Shown: piece after piece, positions 1 through 7,146 of the stretch | Layout: every line of letters starts with the position of its first letter | Position numbering within the stretch: the stretch's first letter is position 1 | Origin: Methylomicrobium sp051061015 | Lineage (GTDB): Bacteria; Pseudomonadota; Gammaproteobacteria; Methylococcales; Methylomonadaceae | Direction of reading: 5' to 3' | Length of the DNA stretch: 64,000 bases | Assembly (NCBI GenBank): GCA_051061015.1 | Contig: JBPFEG010000050.1 | Location: 1 to 64,000 of the forward strand | Notes under the pieces: model-generated | The model's database searches: none | What the model saw: only the letters and a program-made list of their open reading frames with translations | Told to the model about the DNA's origin: nothing | Position numbers and translations under genes: made by a program

Positions 1-59
1 GGAAAGTAAGGCTGGATGCGGTTGAATTGCTCCCGGGTCAGATAAAACAGATGGCTCAT
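1..59 (-). CDS. IS5-like transposase, N-terminal fragment cut by window edge
   Basis: The minus strand has an ATG at 59 followed by an open frame that leaves the window, giving MSHLFYLTREQFNRIQPYFP. This matches the usual start of IS5/IS1031-type DDE transposases (a D/HLF-L-T-x-x-Q-x-x-x-I/L-x-P-F/Y-F/L-P pattern). A strong Shine-Dalgarno GGAGG lies about 8 bases before the ATG, which supports the start. Only 19 codons are visible, so the IS family is a recognition call, and whether the element is intact cannot be seen. Confidence 0.6.
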   Translation of the reverse strand, partial: MSHLFYLTREQFNRIQPYF

Positions 60-125
60 GAGGAACCTCCGGTCATAAGTGAATCACTTTGCTTAGACCT
101 TTGTGAGCCCCAAAATGATTAATAG

Positions 126-263
126 GTCCTGAGCCTAGTTGAGTTCATTTCTGTGGAGCGCTCTCAGGCGCAGATGGTATGTAACAATCTCGGGATTCCG
201 CTGCACATCCTAAAGGCACCTACCCCTGATGTCTTTGCCGAAGCACTTGCAACGACAAACTAG
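126..263 (+). pseudogene. Unrecognised C-terminal gene remnant next to the IS
   Basis: An open frame with no start codon begins just after a TAG at 123 and ends with TAG at 261-263. It encodes about 45 residues (ending PDVFAEALATTN). It lies directly behind the IS transposase start, as expected if the IS had cut a gene and left its 3' end. I do not recognise the family. It could be chance coding. Confidence 0.25.
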
Positions 264-365
264 AAGACACAAGGGTAATACGCTATGTTGGGTGGGGTTG
301 TTGTTTTCAATATCTTTAATCATCATATTACTGAGTTTTTTATTTGTTTATATATATGTAATACA

Positions 366-793
366 TTAAGAAAACTCATCTAATCTATTAGAAGTCATTT
401 TTATAAAATGCTCATAAATGGATTCATCCAAATAAAGAAATGACTGAGGAGGTGTAAAAGAATCAAAAACCTCGAATGGATTTACCGCTAAATCATATAC
501 TTTCTTGTCACCAATATTGATGGCATATCCTTTTTCTCGTCCTGAAAAATATTCATCATAAAAAGATCTTGTTACTCCTGAATGATCTTTTGTTTTTTCC
601 AAATGGATTTTGGGCAGTCTGCTAAAACATCATCAACTTCAAATTCACCTACAATCTTGCCTACTGGTTTAGTGCAGTAAATTACAATTTTTTTAACGTT
701 ATTTTTGAATATGGTTTTGCGGTACTCATAAAGCTTCTCGCCAGAAAATATTTTTTCAACATATTCAGGTTTAATTGAAAATAAGGCTATCAT
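366..793 (-). pseudogene. ASCH (PUA-like) domain protein, broken by one frameshift
   Basis: Two overlapping minus-strand frames together make one ASCH protein of about 142 residues. The first half (from 793) starts MIALFSIKPEYVEKIFSGEK and holds the ASCH signature GEKLYEYRK and the GKIVGEFEVDDV strand. The second half (to 366) continues EKTKDHSGVTRSFYDEYFSG and ends with the family motif PPQSFLYL. The join falls at about 600 in GGAAAAAACAAAAG, where one missing base would restore IW-EKTKD. ASCH domains are RNA-binding-like folds; the related YqfB hydrolyses N4-acetylcytidine. The gene overlaps the end of the acetyltransferase gene by 23 bases, so the two form one AT-rich operon. It may be an authentic mutation, a sequencing error in a homopolymer, or be rescued by polymerase slippage. 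Confidence 0.65.
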
Positions 794-1829
794 CTACATC
801 CCCAAGATTTGATATATTTATAAATTGGTGAGTACTTAATTCCATAAATCCCCAGTAATCGCTTTCGCTTAATCCAACTTCTTCTATCAATCGTTTTCTT
901 ATGATCCTATTTTTTAATGCAGCGTTATATGTCATTTTTATAACATAAATATGATTCCATTTATTGTAGAATTCAGTAAGTTCTTCTGCTGAAAATACAC
1001 TTCGAGATCTGCAATAGCTGAGAAATTCATTTAGATCGGCAAAGTTAGATTTGGTTTTTACTTCTTCAACCATACATAGGGAGGTAGCCACTGCTCGATA
1101 CCATGCTGGGCCTTGACCGTCGCCAGTTCTATAAATTACTAAAGCATCTCCTGATCTGAGGGCTTGCACTCTAGGCATTTTACATATATAAATTTTTTCT
1201 ATGCTATTTGTATGAGAAACATCATCGATGATGCTCAAATTTTCATTATTGAATATGGAATCCGGAAATAGCCTAGTATGATACTCAGGATAAATTCCAA
1301 GTAAATATTGTTTTTTACTTAGGTTAATAATGGGGTAGTCTTTTTCTATTTTTCCTTCTAAATTTCCTATTTCGTTCAAAAGCACTAATTCTGTTCCGTT
1401 TTGAGTGCCCTTATTGGCTACTACCTTAAAACCATATCTTTCAAATAAAGAAATTAGCCCCGTATGATGCGAAAACACAGTGACATATAATTTTTTAATA
1501 CCATTAATAATGGCATGATCGAAGGCTTTCTTAATGAATCGTTCACCTAATTTTGCTCCATGGCCGTTTATTTTAAAATTTCCAATTTTTAAATACCTAT
1601 CCTTAGGCAAAGGCGGTGCAATATCATTTATTGATTCTTTCTCTTCCTTCAAGTAAACAAATCCTTGTATAAAACCATACTCATCTATTATTACATAGGC
1701 CTGTTCATCGGCTTTTCTGTGAAACCATTCTGTAAACTCGACATATCCCTCCTTCAAAGAATCGAAGAAATGATCATTTAAATTAATATCTTTAAATTTC
1801 TTTAATTGGAGATTGAAATCAGTATTCAT
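771..1829 (-). CDS. GNAT acetyltransferase with C-terminal PUA/EVE-like region
   Basis: This 352-residue protein has an N-terminal GNAT fold (about 1-155). The acetyl-CoA segment is near HGAKLGERFIKKAF and the terminal strand is LFERYGFKVV. Residues about 165-350 look like a separate alpha/beta domain of PUA/EVE type (PRVQALRSGDALVIYRTGDG and a tail SESDYWGFMELSTHQF). The domain assignment of the second half is by pattern only. The gene is strongly AT-rich compared with the rest of the window and precedes the frameshifted ASCH gene with overlap. An acetyltransferase linked to an ASCH protein suggests modification of RNA, nucleotides or tRNA, but substrate and role are inferred. It could also be a GNAT toxin or a self-immunity enzyme. 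Confidence 0.6.
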   Translation of the reverse strand: MNTDFNLQLKKFKDINLNDHFFDSLKEGYVEFTEWFHRKADEQAYVIIDEYGFIQGFVYLKEEKESINDIAPPLPKDRYLKIGNFKINGHGAKLGERFIKKAFDHAIINGIKKLYVTVFSHHTGLISLFERYGFKVVANKGTQNGTELVLLNEIGNLEGKIEKDYPIINLSKKQYLLGIYPEYHTRLFPDSIFNNENLSIIDDVSHTNSIEKIYICKMPRVQALRSGDALVIYRTGDGQGPAWYRAVATSLCMVEEVKTKSNFADLNEFLSYCRSRSVFSAEELTEFYNKWNHIYVIKMTYNAALKNRIIRKRLIEEVGLSESDYWGFMELSTHQFINISNLGDVDDSLIFN

Positions 1830-1850
1830 CTATTTTTTAGTTTTTAAATT

Positions 1851-2090
1851 TCAAGCGGTTGCCCAAAAATCGGAGACTTCAGCCCTCAAGTAGTTGACGC
1901 CTTCTTGCGCATTTTCCTTGGTGACCGTTTCATGCAAGGCGAACAGCACGTGCCGCATTAACGAACCGGCAAAGTTATCGCCGCCGAGATTAGCGCGTTT
2001 AAATTCTGTGCCGGTTTTAAAGCGTACTTCATTGGCTTTGGTTTTGGCAAACATAAACGCATATTCGCGCACGCCAAAGCCCTTGGGTAA
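1851..2090 (-). pseudogene. Tail of a large DUF1156-type DNA methylase-like protein (remnant)
   Basis: The minus-strand frame opens right after a TAG at 2091-2093 and reads LPKGFGVREYAFMFAKTKAN, then FKRANLGGDNFAGSLMRHVL, then GVNYLRAEVSDFW, ending at 1851. The patterns FKTGTEFKRANLGGD..AGSLMRH and NYLR.EV..FW resemble the C-terminal part of DUF1156-containing adenine-methylase proteins of defence islands. No start or upstream part of such a gene is present, so it is a fragment. The GC content is higher than in the adjacent GNAT gene, so the two have different histories. The family assignment is from memory and only moderately secure. Confidence 0.4.
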
Positions 2091-2145
2091 CTAAAAAGCC
2101 CCTACAAACCCTTGGGTGGAGATATATCCCGTCATACTTGGGAAA

Positions 2146-3366
2146 TCAATGCCATTTACACGTGCCAATCACTGACGGAGCCTCGGCATTAATCGACGCA
2201 TCCCTCGCAGCTACGCCGGTATCAGGAAACTCGGCAAACAAACCATCGACGCCCAAATCATAGTAATAAGTCATCTCTTCCCGGGGATCAAAAAAGCCGA
2301 AGCCGCCGTCGTCATTGCGGAAAGTCCAGCTATGCACCCGTAAGCCCTTCGCGTGCGCTTTTTCCAGAACACCGGTGCTGCCGTCGACGCGGCGGTCGTT
2401 GATCGTGATTTGTCCGTCGCCGTTCCGATCGACTTGGTCGTTGACGGTTTTGACCAGATAAGGCTTCCAGGGACCGACGGCATCGGCATAGGTTTTGACA
2501 AAGTCCAGCCCCGCATCGGTCAATAGGTCCGCAAAAGTGCGCGTATCGCCGGAAACGACAAAGTCATAAGGCTGGCGATAAGGCGCAACTAGGGACACTG
2601 AACCGTCGTCGTTCACATCGCTGGCATCAATCAGCTGCACCAGATTGATTTGCGTTCTGCGGCTCAGATATTGCAGATTCCCGACCTCGAAAGACTGGAT
2701 GAATACCGGCGCACAAGCGTCGTTTTCGTAAGCCCGATGCAGCTTTTGCAGTAAATTCCTTTCGAAGAAATGCTTGCCGAAGCGTTTATGGTTTTTTTGA
2801 TCCGTAACTGTCGCATGATAGGTCGAATGCTTGATCTCGGGATAGATGCCGATCGTACGGCCGGTTTCCGCGCTCTTTTGCCTGGCCAGCGCAATCACTT
2901 GCTCAAGCGTGGGGATTTCGTACAATCCATTGTATTGCTGATCGCGGTTCGCCCGCGCCTGCACCGCGCGCAGGGTTTTGATTTCCGCCAGCGTAAAATC
3001 GGTCACGAACCAGTCATCATACTCGATGCCGTCAACCATCCGGCGGGTCTTGCGATTGGCAAATTCCGGGTGGCTGGCAACATCCGTGGTGGCGCCGATC
3101 ATCGGCTCATGCCGGGCGACCATCTGGCCATCCTTAGTCAACACCAAATCCGGTTCGATAAAATCGGCTCCCATGTCGATGGCCAAGGCATAGCTTTCCA
3201 GCGTATGTTCGGGACGATAGCCCGATGCGCCGCGATGAGCGATCACCAAGGGCCTGGCGATCGGCGCCGATGTTTCAGCAGGCCTGGTTTGCAGTCTGCT
3301 CTGACAACCGAATATGGCAAGTGTCGCGGCCGCCAACAAGGCATGATTGCGGGTATCGTTCAACAT
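2146..3366 (-). CDS. glpQ: Glycerophosphodiester phosphodiesterase, lipoprotein
   Basis: A GDPD-family enzyme that splits glycerophosphodiesters into glycerol-3-phosphate and an alcohol. The chosen start (ATG at 3366, AAAGG upstream) gives a lipoprotein signal MLNDTRNH...LAIFGC, so the protein should sit on a membrane facing the periplasm. Catalytic motifs are visible: IAHRGASGYRPEHT (His, Arg), DFIEPDLVLTKDG (Glu, Asp), and RHEP (His). Two stretches, DVNDDGSVS and DRNGDGQITINDRR, look like calcium-binding EF-hand loops inserted in the barrel. GlpQ-type enzymes use calcium, but these loops are extra. An earlier ATG at 3402 would place 12 residues before the signal and is less likely. It stands alone, with no transporter beside it. 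Confidence 0.85.
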   Translation of the reverse strand: MLNDTRNHALLAAATLAIFGCQSRLQTRPAETSAPIARPLVIAHRGASGYRPEHTLESYALAIDMGADFIEPDLVLTKDGQMVARHEPMIGATTDVASHPEFANRKTRRMVDGIEYDDWFVTDFTLAEIKTLRAVQARANRDQQYNGLYEIPTLEQVIALARQKSAETGRTIGIYPEIKHSTYHATVTDQKNHKRFGKHFFERNLLQKLHRAYENDACAPVFIQSFEVGNLQYLSRRTQINLVQLIDASDVNDDGSVSLVAPYRQPYDFVVSGDTRTFADLLTDAGLDFVKTYADAVGPWKPYLVKTVNDQVDRNGDGQITINDRRVDGSTGVLEKAHAKGLRVHSWTFRNDDGGFGFFDPREEMTYYYDLGVDGLFAEFPDTGVAARDASINAEAPSVIGTCKWH

Positions 3367-3628
3367 AAATCGTAACCTTTCAATTTGCTGCGTTGTGCAC
3401 ATGTTTTGACCACCGTTTGTCCCCCAATCGCAGCAAAGTCATCGGAAAGAAAAGCTCTGCCAACCGTTGTATCATAATTCAAGTTATGGTCGGCTACCAT
3501 GACTCGAGATAGAAGCCGCTTGGGCCTATATCAATCGCATGACGACTGGCAACTCGGTGCGGAAGCGGACCAATCACTGGCTGGAGCGATAAAGAACTTC
3601 GACGTCTAAGTCGTGGAGACTAAACTTC
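3367..3628. other. Intergenic stretch, no gene recognised
   Basis: The bases between the glycerophosphodiesterase start and the vapB remnant contain no open frame that I recognise. A minus-strand promoter for the lipoprotein gene is expected here, but no clear -35/-10 pair was picked. Confidence 0.4.
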
Positions 3629-3773
3629 ATGACAGACAACACTCGTTGCTATTGATGAATTAATCAATGAAGCGCTAACGCTGTGGCACTCTAAAACCAA
3701 GGAAGATACCGTAGTTGCGTCGTTAAAAGAATTTATCAATCGCCGCAAACAATTGTCGCAAAACCATCCTTAG
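3629..3773 (+). pseudogene. vapB-type antitoxin remnant with one-base insertion
   Basis: Removing one A near 3634 from the ATG at 3629 gives MTTTLVAIDELINEAL, continuing through HSKTKEDTVVASLKEFINRR to TAG at 3771, about 47 residues. This is the pattern of short VapB antitoxins (T-x-I-D-E-L-x-x-E-A-L, K-T-K-E, L-x-E-F-I-x-R-R). As sequenced, the frame stops after eight codons. A GGAG ribosome site precedes the ATG, so the locus was once expressed. No vapC toxin follows; the next 145 bases show no PIN domain. A weak hairpin (3764-3777) followed by six T may end it. Confidence 0.55.
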
Positions 3774-3786
3774 ATGGCGGTTTTTT
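3764..3786 (+). terminator. Weak hairpin with T tract after vapB remnant
   Basis: CCATC/GATGG arms with a four-base loop, then CGG and six T. It overlaps the last codons of the vapB remnant. The stem is short, so this is a weak call. Confidence 0.35.
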
Positions 3787-3918
3787 AAATCAAATACTCC
3801 AATACATCCAATCCTGTAACCGCATCCTGGGGTACGCGCTGGAAATTGGATTTTTGTCGTGGCCAGAAGGCGACAGTACGGCTTCCCTGTGGCTGGCGAC
3901 AAAATCCGGTCCTGATGA

Positions 3919-4716
3919 TCATAACCCGGTTTTTGCCGATTTCCCTCCAGGCGGCAGTGCTTTAATTTCGCGGGAGATGATCGAGTAAAGCTCCGGCGTC
4001 CATTCCGGAAGATATTCGGAATCGGCCACCAGCGGGTAAGTCCTGGGATCGTGCGGGGCGATTACGACTTTCACGTTTTCGGCGCCCACATGCACGGCCA
4101 GGACGAAAAGCTCCTCTATTGTTTCATCGTCCATAGCCAGACAGCCGAGGGACTTGGCTTTGCCATGGATGAAAATGTCCGAGCCTAGGTTGGAGCGTCC
4201 CTCATCCCAAGCATGAAAGAGGTCGAATTCGTTCGGGTAGTTCAGTTTTATCGACAGGTGGTAATGGCTGTTCGGATTCAGCCCCGCAATACGGTAAACG
4301 CCTTCCGGTACCTGCATGTCGCCCTGGTGCAACTTGGGGCCGGACACGCCGCTGGCGGCGCGGATGCGGTAGTCGCGGATGAAGCGGAACTCGCCGCTGT
4401 CCCTGGCCCAGAGTTCCAGTTTCATTTCCTGTTTCAAGGCGACCAAGGTGATTTCGCGGGGAGGATAGGCCACCCTGGCTTTCGCGAAATAGGACCTGAG
4501 CTTGGTCGTGGCGGCTTCGCCGTAAATCTGCAGTACATCTTCCACGGTCCGTTCGCCGGGCGGTTTCGGCGGGATGTAATACAGTGGCTGGCTGACCTGG
4601 GCTTGAGGCTTGACCGCGGCGATCCGGGGCGCGAGGGGGGCGGGCTTGTGCCCGGCACAGGCAGAGAGTAATCCAGTCAAGGCCAGGCCTGCAATGATTT
4701 TGGTTGTCGATTTCAT
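3919..4716 (-). CDS. YkuD-type L,D-transpeptidase family lipoprotein (YafK/DpaA-like)
   Basis: This 265-residue protein has a lipobox LLSAC at residues 16-20, so it is a lipoprotein acting on peptidoglycan in the periplasm. The YkuD active site is seen as IFIHG (His184) and SLGCLAM (catalytic Cys192). A proline-rich linker (about 24-55) separates the anchor from the domain. The wide region before the active site (PEGVYRIAGLNPNSHYHLS) is typical of the YafK/DpaA subgroup. Members either crosslink peptidoglycan or cut Braun lipoprotein from it; which applies here cannot be told. It is a single gene on the minus strand with a long spacer upstream. Confidence 0.8.
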   Translation of the reverse strand: MKSTTKIIAGLALTGLLSACAGHKPAPLAPRIAAVKPQAQVSQPLYYIPPKPPGERTVEDVLQIYGEAATTKLRSYFAKARVAYPPREITLVALKQEMKLELWARDSGEFRFIRDYRIRAASGVSGPKLHQGDMQVPEGVYRIAGLNPNSHYHLSIKLNYPNEFDLFHAWDEGRSNLGSDIFIHGKAKSLGCLAMDDETIEELFVLAVHVGAENVKVVIAPHDPRTYPLVADSEYLPEWTPELYSIISREIKALPPGGKSAKTGL

Positions 4717-4854
4717 AAGGGTTATGACAAAAAAGATAAAGAAATGATAGCCTTTTGGATGTCGTTCGTCATGCTTCCGTTTTGCTTCGCTCTTACCTGT
4801 CGGTTGTCCGGATAAAGGACTCTCGGCCGCACAATCGTTAGAGCAGGGTTTGCA

Positions 4855-4914
4855 CTTTTAGATCGACGGTTGTTGTCTAAAAGTTTGAATCGCCTTTCAG
4901 GCTATCCTGAAAGG
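4855..4914. repeat. Two adjacent hairpins in the gap before a small secreted protein gene
   Basis: CTTTTAGA (4855-4862) pairs with TCTAAAAG (4876-4883). CCTTTCAGG (4893-4901) pairs with CCTGAAAGG (4906-4914) with a 4-base loop. Both are perfect. They lie between the divergent genes at 4716 and 4972. They could be an operator pair, an mRNA structure or a small mobile palindrome. Confidence 0.55.
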
Positions 4915-4971
4915 TGTGGTAAAGATCAGGAACCGCTTTAAAAAATCCCGACTGTAACGGGAGGTTTGCCG

Positions 4972-5259
4972 ATGAAAAACTGCTCATTGTTAGTATTGCT
5001 TCTCCTGCTGCCGAGCCCTGCCGCAGCCGAAGACGAACCGCTCGATCTGGAATTGGATTCTTCGACGATTTATCAAGGCGGCTCGAAAGGCTTTTCGTGG
5101 ATGTTCAACAAAAATTACCGGCCTTACGAGCATAGGTTCGAGAACGAGTGTCAATGGATGGCGGCGCAGATACGAGACAGCCATGTTAAACCGCGACGCA
5201 GACGGGCGATCCGGCAGCGTTATGAAGCCCAGTGCCTGGGCGATCCTTCCGAAGACTGA
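4972..5259 (+). CDS. Small exported protein of unknown function
   Basis: 95 residues starting MKNCSLLVLLLLLPSPAAAE, a clear Sec signal with likely cleavage after AAA, leaving about 75 residues. The mature part is acidic at first (DEPLDLELDSS), then aromatic and basic (MFNKNYRPYEHRFENECQW, RRRRAIRQRYEAQCLGD), with two cysteines that could form a disulfide. GGGAGG about 8 bases upstream fixes the ATG at 4972; a TTG at 4966 is too close to it. The family is not recognised. Confidence 0.65.
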   Translation: MKNCSLLVLLLLLPSPAAAEDEPLDLELDSSTIYQGGSKGFSWMFNKNYRPYEHRFENECQWMAAQIRDSHVKPRRRRAIRQRYEAQCLGDPSED

Positions 5260-5682
5260 CGGAGTGTTCTCTCTCATCCGTTTATCATTTGGGGTTATAG
5301 GCTTATTGAGGCAGTCAAACCGCGCCAACATCGATTGCCGCGTAGGGGATACGCAGCAACTCTATAATGGTGGGGTATGGCCGATCCAGCGCAAGTCATA
5401 TTGTCCTGCCGGGTTTTTGCTCTCGAAAACCGATTCATGGAGCCGTCGATGATGCGACAGAAAAGACAGGCGATCAGGCAGCATTAAAAAGCGAATAATG
5501 GGAAATAAGATTGCCGGAAATGCCTTGGTCAGCTATGTAAAGTGCACAATACCTAATCAAGAGGATTCCGGAACATATACTCTTATTAGAGGGGAATAAT
5601 TCGGGCCGAAAAACACCGGCCCATACCGGCTTCCTAGCGTTTCGAATAGAGATGGGGCGGCTGCTTCAATCTTAATCAAGAG
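5260..5682. other. Intergenic stretch with a GC hairpin
   Basis: About 420 bases without a supported gene between the small secreted protein gene and the 3' end of the dienelactone hydrolase gene. GGGCCG (5603-5608) and CGGCCC (5617-5622) form a hairpin that could stop minus-strand transcripts, though no strong T tract follows. Confidence 0.4.
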
Positions 5683-6402
5683 CTAACCAAAAACTTCCGC
5701 CAAAAAATTCTTCATCACTACCCACGAATGCCGGTCCGCGTCGGCCTGATAGACCGTGCCGAAACCGGGATTGTTCGCGACTGGATTCGTGAACGCGTGC
5801 ATCGTATTCCCGTACACATGCACCTGCCAGTCGGCGCCAGCCTTGGTCATTTCCTGTTCGAACGCGAGCACTTGCTCCGGCGGCACCATTGGGTCGTCGT
5901 GGCCGTGCAGGGCGAGGATTTTGGCTTTGATTTTTTTGCCTTCAGTATTGCCGGGCGCGCCGAGCAGACCGTGAAAACTGACCACGCCTTTGAGTTCAGC
6001 CCCGGTTCGGGCCAGATCGAGCACACACAGCCCGCCGAAGCAGAAGCCGATCGCGGCGCATTTCTTGTCGTCGACCCAGGGCAGCAGTTTTACTGCGGAC
6101 AGCGCGGCGCCGATCCGTTTTTGCAGCATCGCCCGGTCGTCGATGAACGGTTGCATCAATTTGGCGTTTTCCTCGGGGCCTGAGCCGAGCACGCCTTTGC
6201 CGTACATGTCGAGCGCAAAGCCGACATAGCCTAGTTCCGCGAGTTTAATCGCCTTGTTCGCAACAAATTCGTCGCGCCCGCCCCAGGCATGATTGATCAG
6301 CACCGCCGGGCGACGGCCTTCGATCGCGTCGTCGTAGGCGAAAAAGGCTTCCAGTAGAGTGTTTCCGTCCAGGTAATTGACGGTATTCGAGACGATCGCC
6401 AT
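5683..6402 (-). CDS. Dienelactone hydrolase family protein
   Basis: A 239-residue alpha/beta hydrolase of the dienelactone hydrolase family, expected in the cytoplasm. The nucleophile motif GFCFGG places Cys121 where other hydrolases have Ser. The acid lies in LHGHDDPMVPP and the histidine in NTMHAF. INHAWGGRDEF near residue 37 is the oxyanion region. No chlorocatechol genes are nearby, so it is probably a general carboxylester or lactone hydrolase. It lies 16 bases after the phosphatase gene on the same strand, so the two are likely one operon. Confidence 0.85.
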   Translation of the reverse strand: MAIVSNTVNYLDGNTLLEAFFAYDDAIEGRRPAVLINHAWGGRDEFVANKAIKLAELGYVGFALDMYGKGVLGSGPEENAKLMQPFIDDRAMLQKRIGAALSAVKLLPWVDDKKCAAIGFCFGGLCVLDLARTGAELKGVVSFHGLLGAPGNTEGKKIKAKILALHGHDDPMVPPEQVLAFEQEMTKAGADWQVHVYGNTMHAFTNPVANNPGFGTVYQADADRHSWVVMKNFLAEVFG

Positions 6403-6418
6403 AGCATTCTCCTGCTGT

Positions 6419-6913
6419 TTAATTCATCGGTTTGATTTTGCCCGTTTCGAGCAATTCGTCCAAAAAGCCTTCGGCAGCGGCTTCGACCAGATCCAGCACC
6501 CGCTCGAAGCCGTGGGAGCCGCCGTAATAGGGGTCCGGGACTTCACGCGTGCCGAGATGCGGCGCATAGTCGAGAAAATAATTGATTTTATGCCGATGCT
6601 GAGCAGGACAGGCGGACGCCAGGATCGCGTAATTTTCGCCGTCCATCGCGAAAATATAATCGAAATCCTCAAAATCGCCGATGATGAATTTACGGGCGCG
6701 CAGTTGCGAAATATCGACCCCGCGTTCCCCTGCCGCCTTTTCAGCCCGCAAGTCCGGGGCATTGCCGACGTGATAGGCATGAGTGCCGGCCGAGTCGATC
6801 GAGAAATGATGGGCCAGATTGCGTTCGTTCACAAGCTTGGTAAAAACGCCCTCCGCGGTCGGCGAGCGGCAGATGTTGCCCATGCAGACAAACAGAACTT
6901 TGATTTTTTCCAT
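6419..6913 (-). CDS. Low-molecular-weight protein tyrosine phosphatase
   Basis: 164 residues from the ATG at 6913. The P-loop signature is C-x5-R: FVCMGNICRSP with Cys10 and Arg16. The general acid lies in VPDPYYGG. Length and motifs match bacterial LMW-PTPs, which remove phosphate from tyrosine in proteins or from small aryl phosphates. It is not next to a capsule/BY-kinase cluster, so it is likely a housekeeping form. An upstream in-frame TTG (6931) has no better ribosome site. It is first in a two-gene operon with the dienelactone hydrolase gene. Confidence 0.88.
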   Translation of the reverse strand: MEKIKVLFVCMGNICRSPTAEGVFTKLVNERNLAHHFSIDSAGTHAYHVGNAPDLRAEKAAGERGVDISQLRARKFIIGDFEDFDYIFAMDGENYAILASACPAQHRHKINYFLDYAPHLGTREVPDPYYGGSHGFERVLDLVEAAAEGFLDELLETGKIKPMN

Positions 6914-7110
6914 ACGGTTATAAAGATACAAGTTGAATTTGAATTATTGTAATGCGAAGACGGAGAAAGCGGAAAAGTTGCTTTAGGGCATCGTTCCGGC
7001 GATTGATCTCCTCGCGCATCATTCTCTCTGACTCATCTGAAGGTCAACTGATCAATTTGGGTGTCATTCTGATTATCATTTTCTCTCTATCCCGGAATCC
7101 GAATTAATTC

Positions 7111-7140
7111 TTGACGCGTTAAGACGACCGGTCGTATTAT
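7111..7140 (+). promoter_or_regulatory. Promoter with embedded operator for the TetR gene
   Basis: TTGACG (7111-7116) and TATTAT (7135-7140) are spaced by 18 bases. The spacer holds the perfect 12-base palindrome ACGACCGGTCGT (7124-7135), of the size bound by TetR dimers. A repressor bound there would block polymerase, so autorepression is inferred. The ATG at 7147 is only 6 bases after the -10 box, so the transcript may start on or next to the A of the start codon. Confidence 0.6.
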
Positions 7141-7146
7141 TGCCTC

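Noticed and set aside
590..610. Programmed -1 ribosomal frameshift in the ASCH gene
   Set aside because: The A6 run does not sit in the right frame for a standard A AAA AAC slippery site, so plain mutation, error or polymerase slippage is more likely.
3787..3918. Remnant of a VapC-type toxin after the vapB remnant
   Set aside because: A minus-strand open stretch ends ...DAVTGLDVLEYLI but shows no PIN-domain residues, and it is on the wrong strand.
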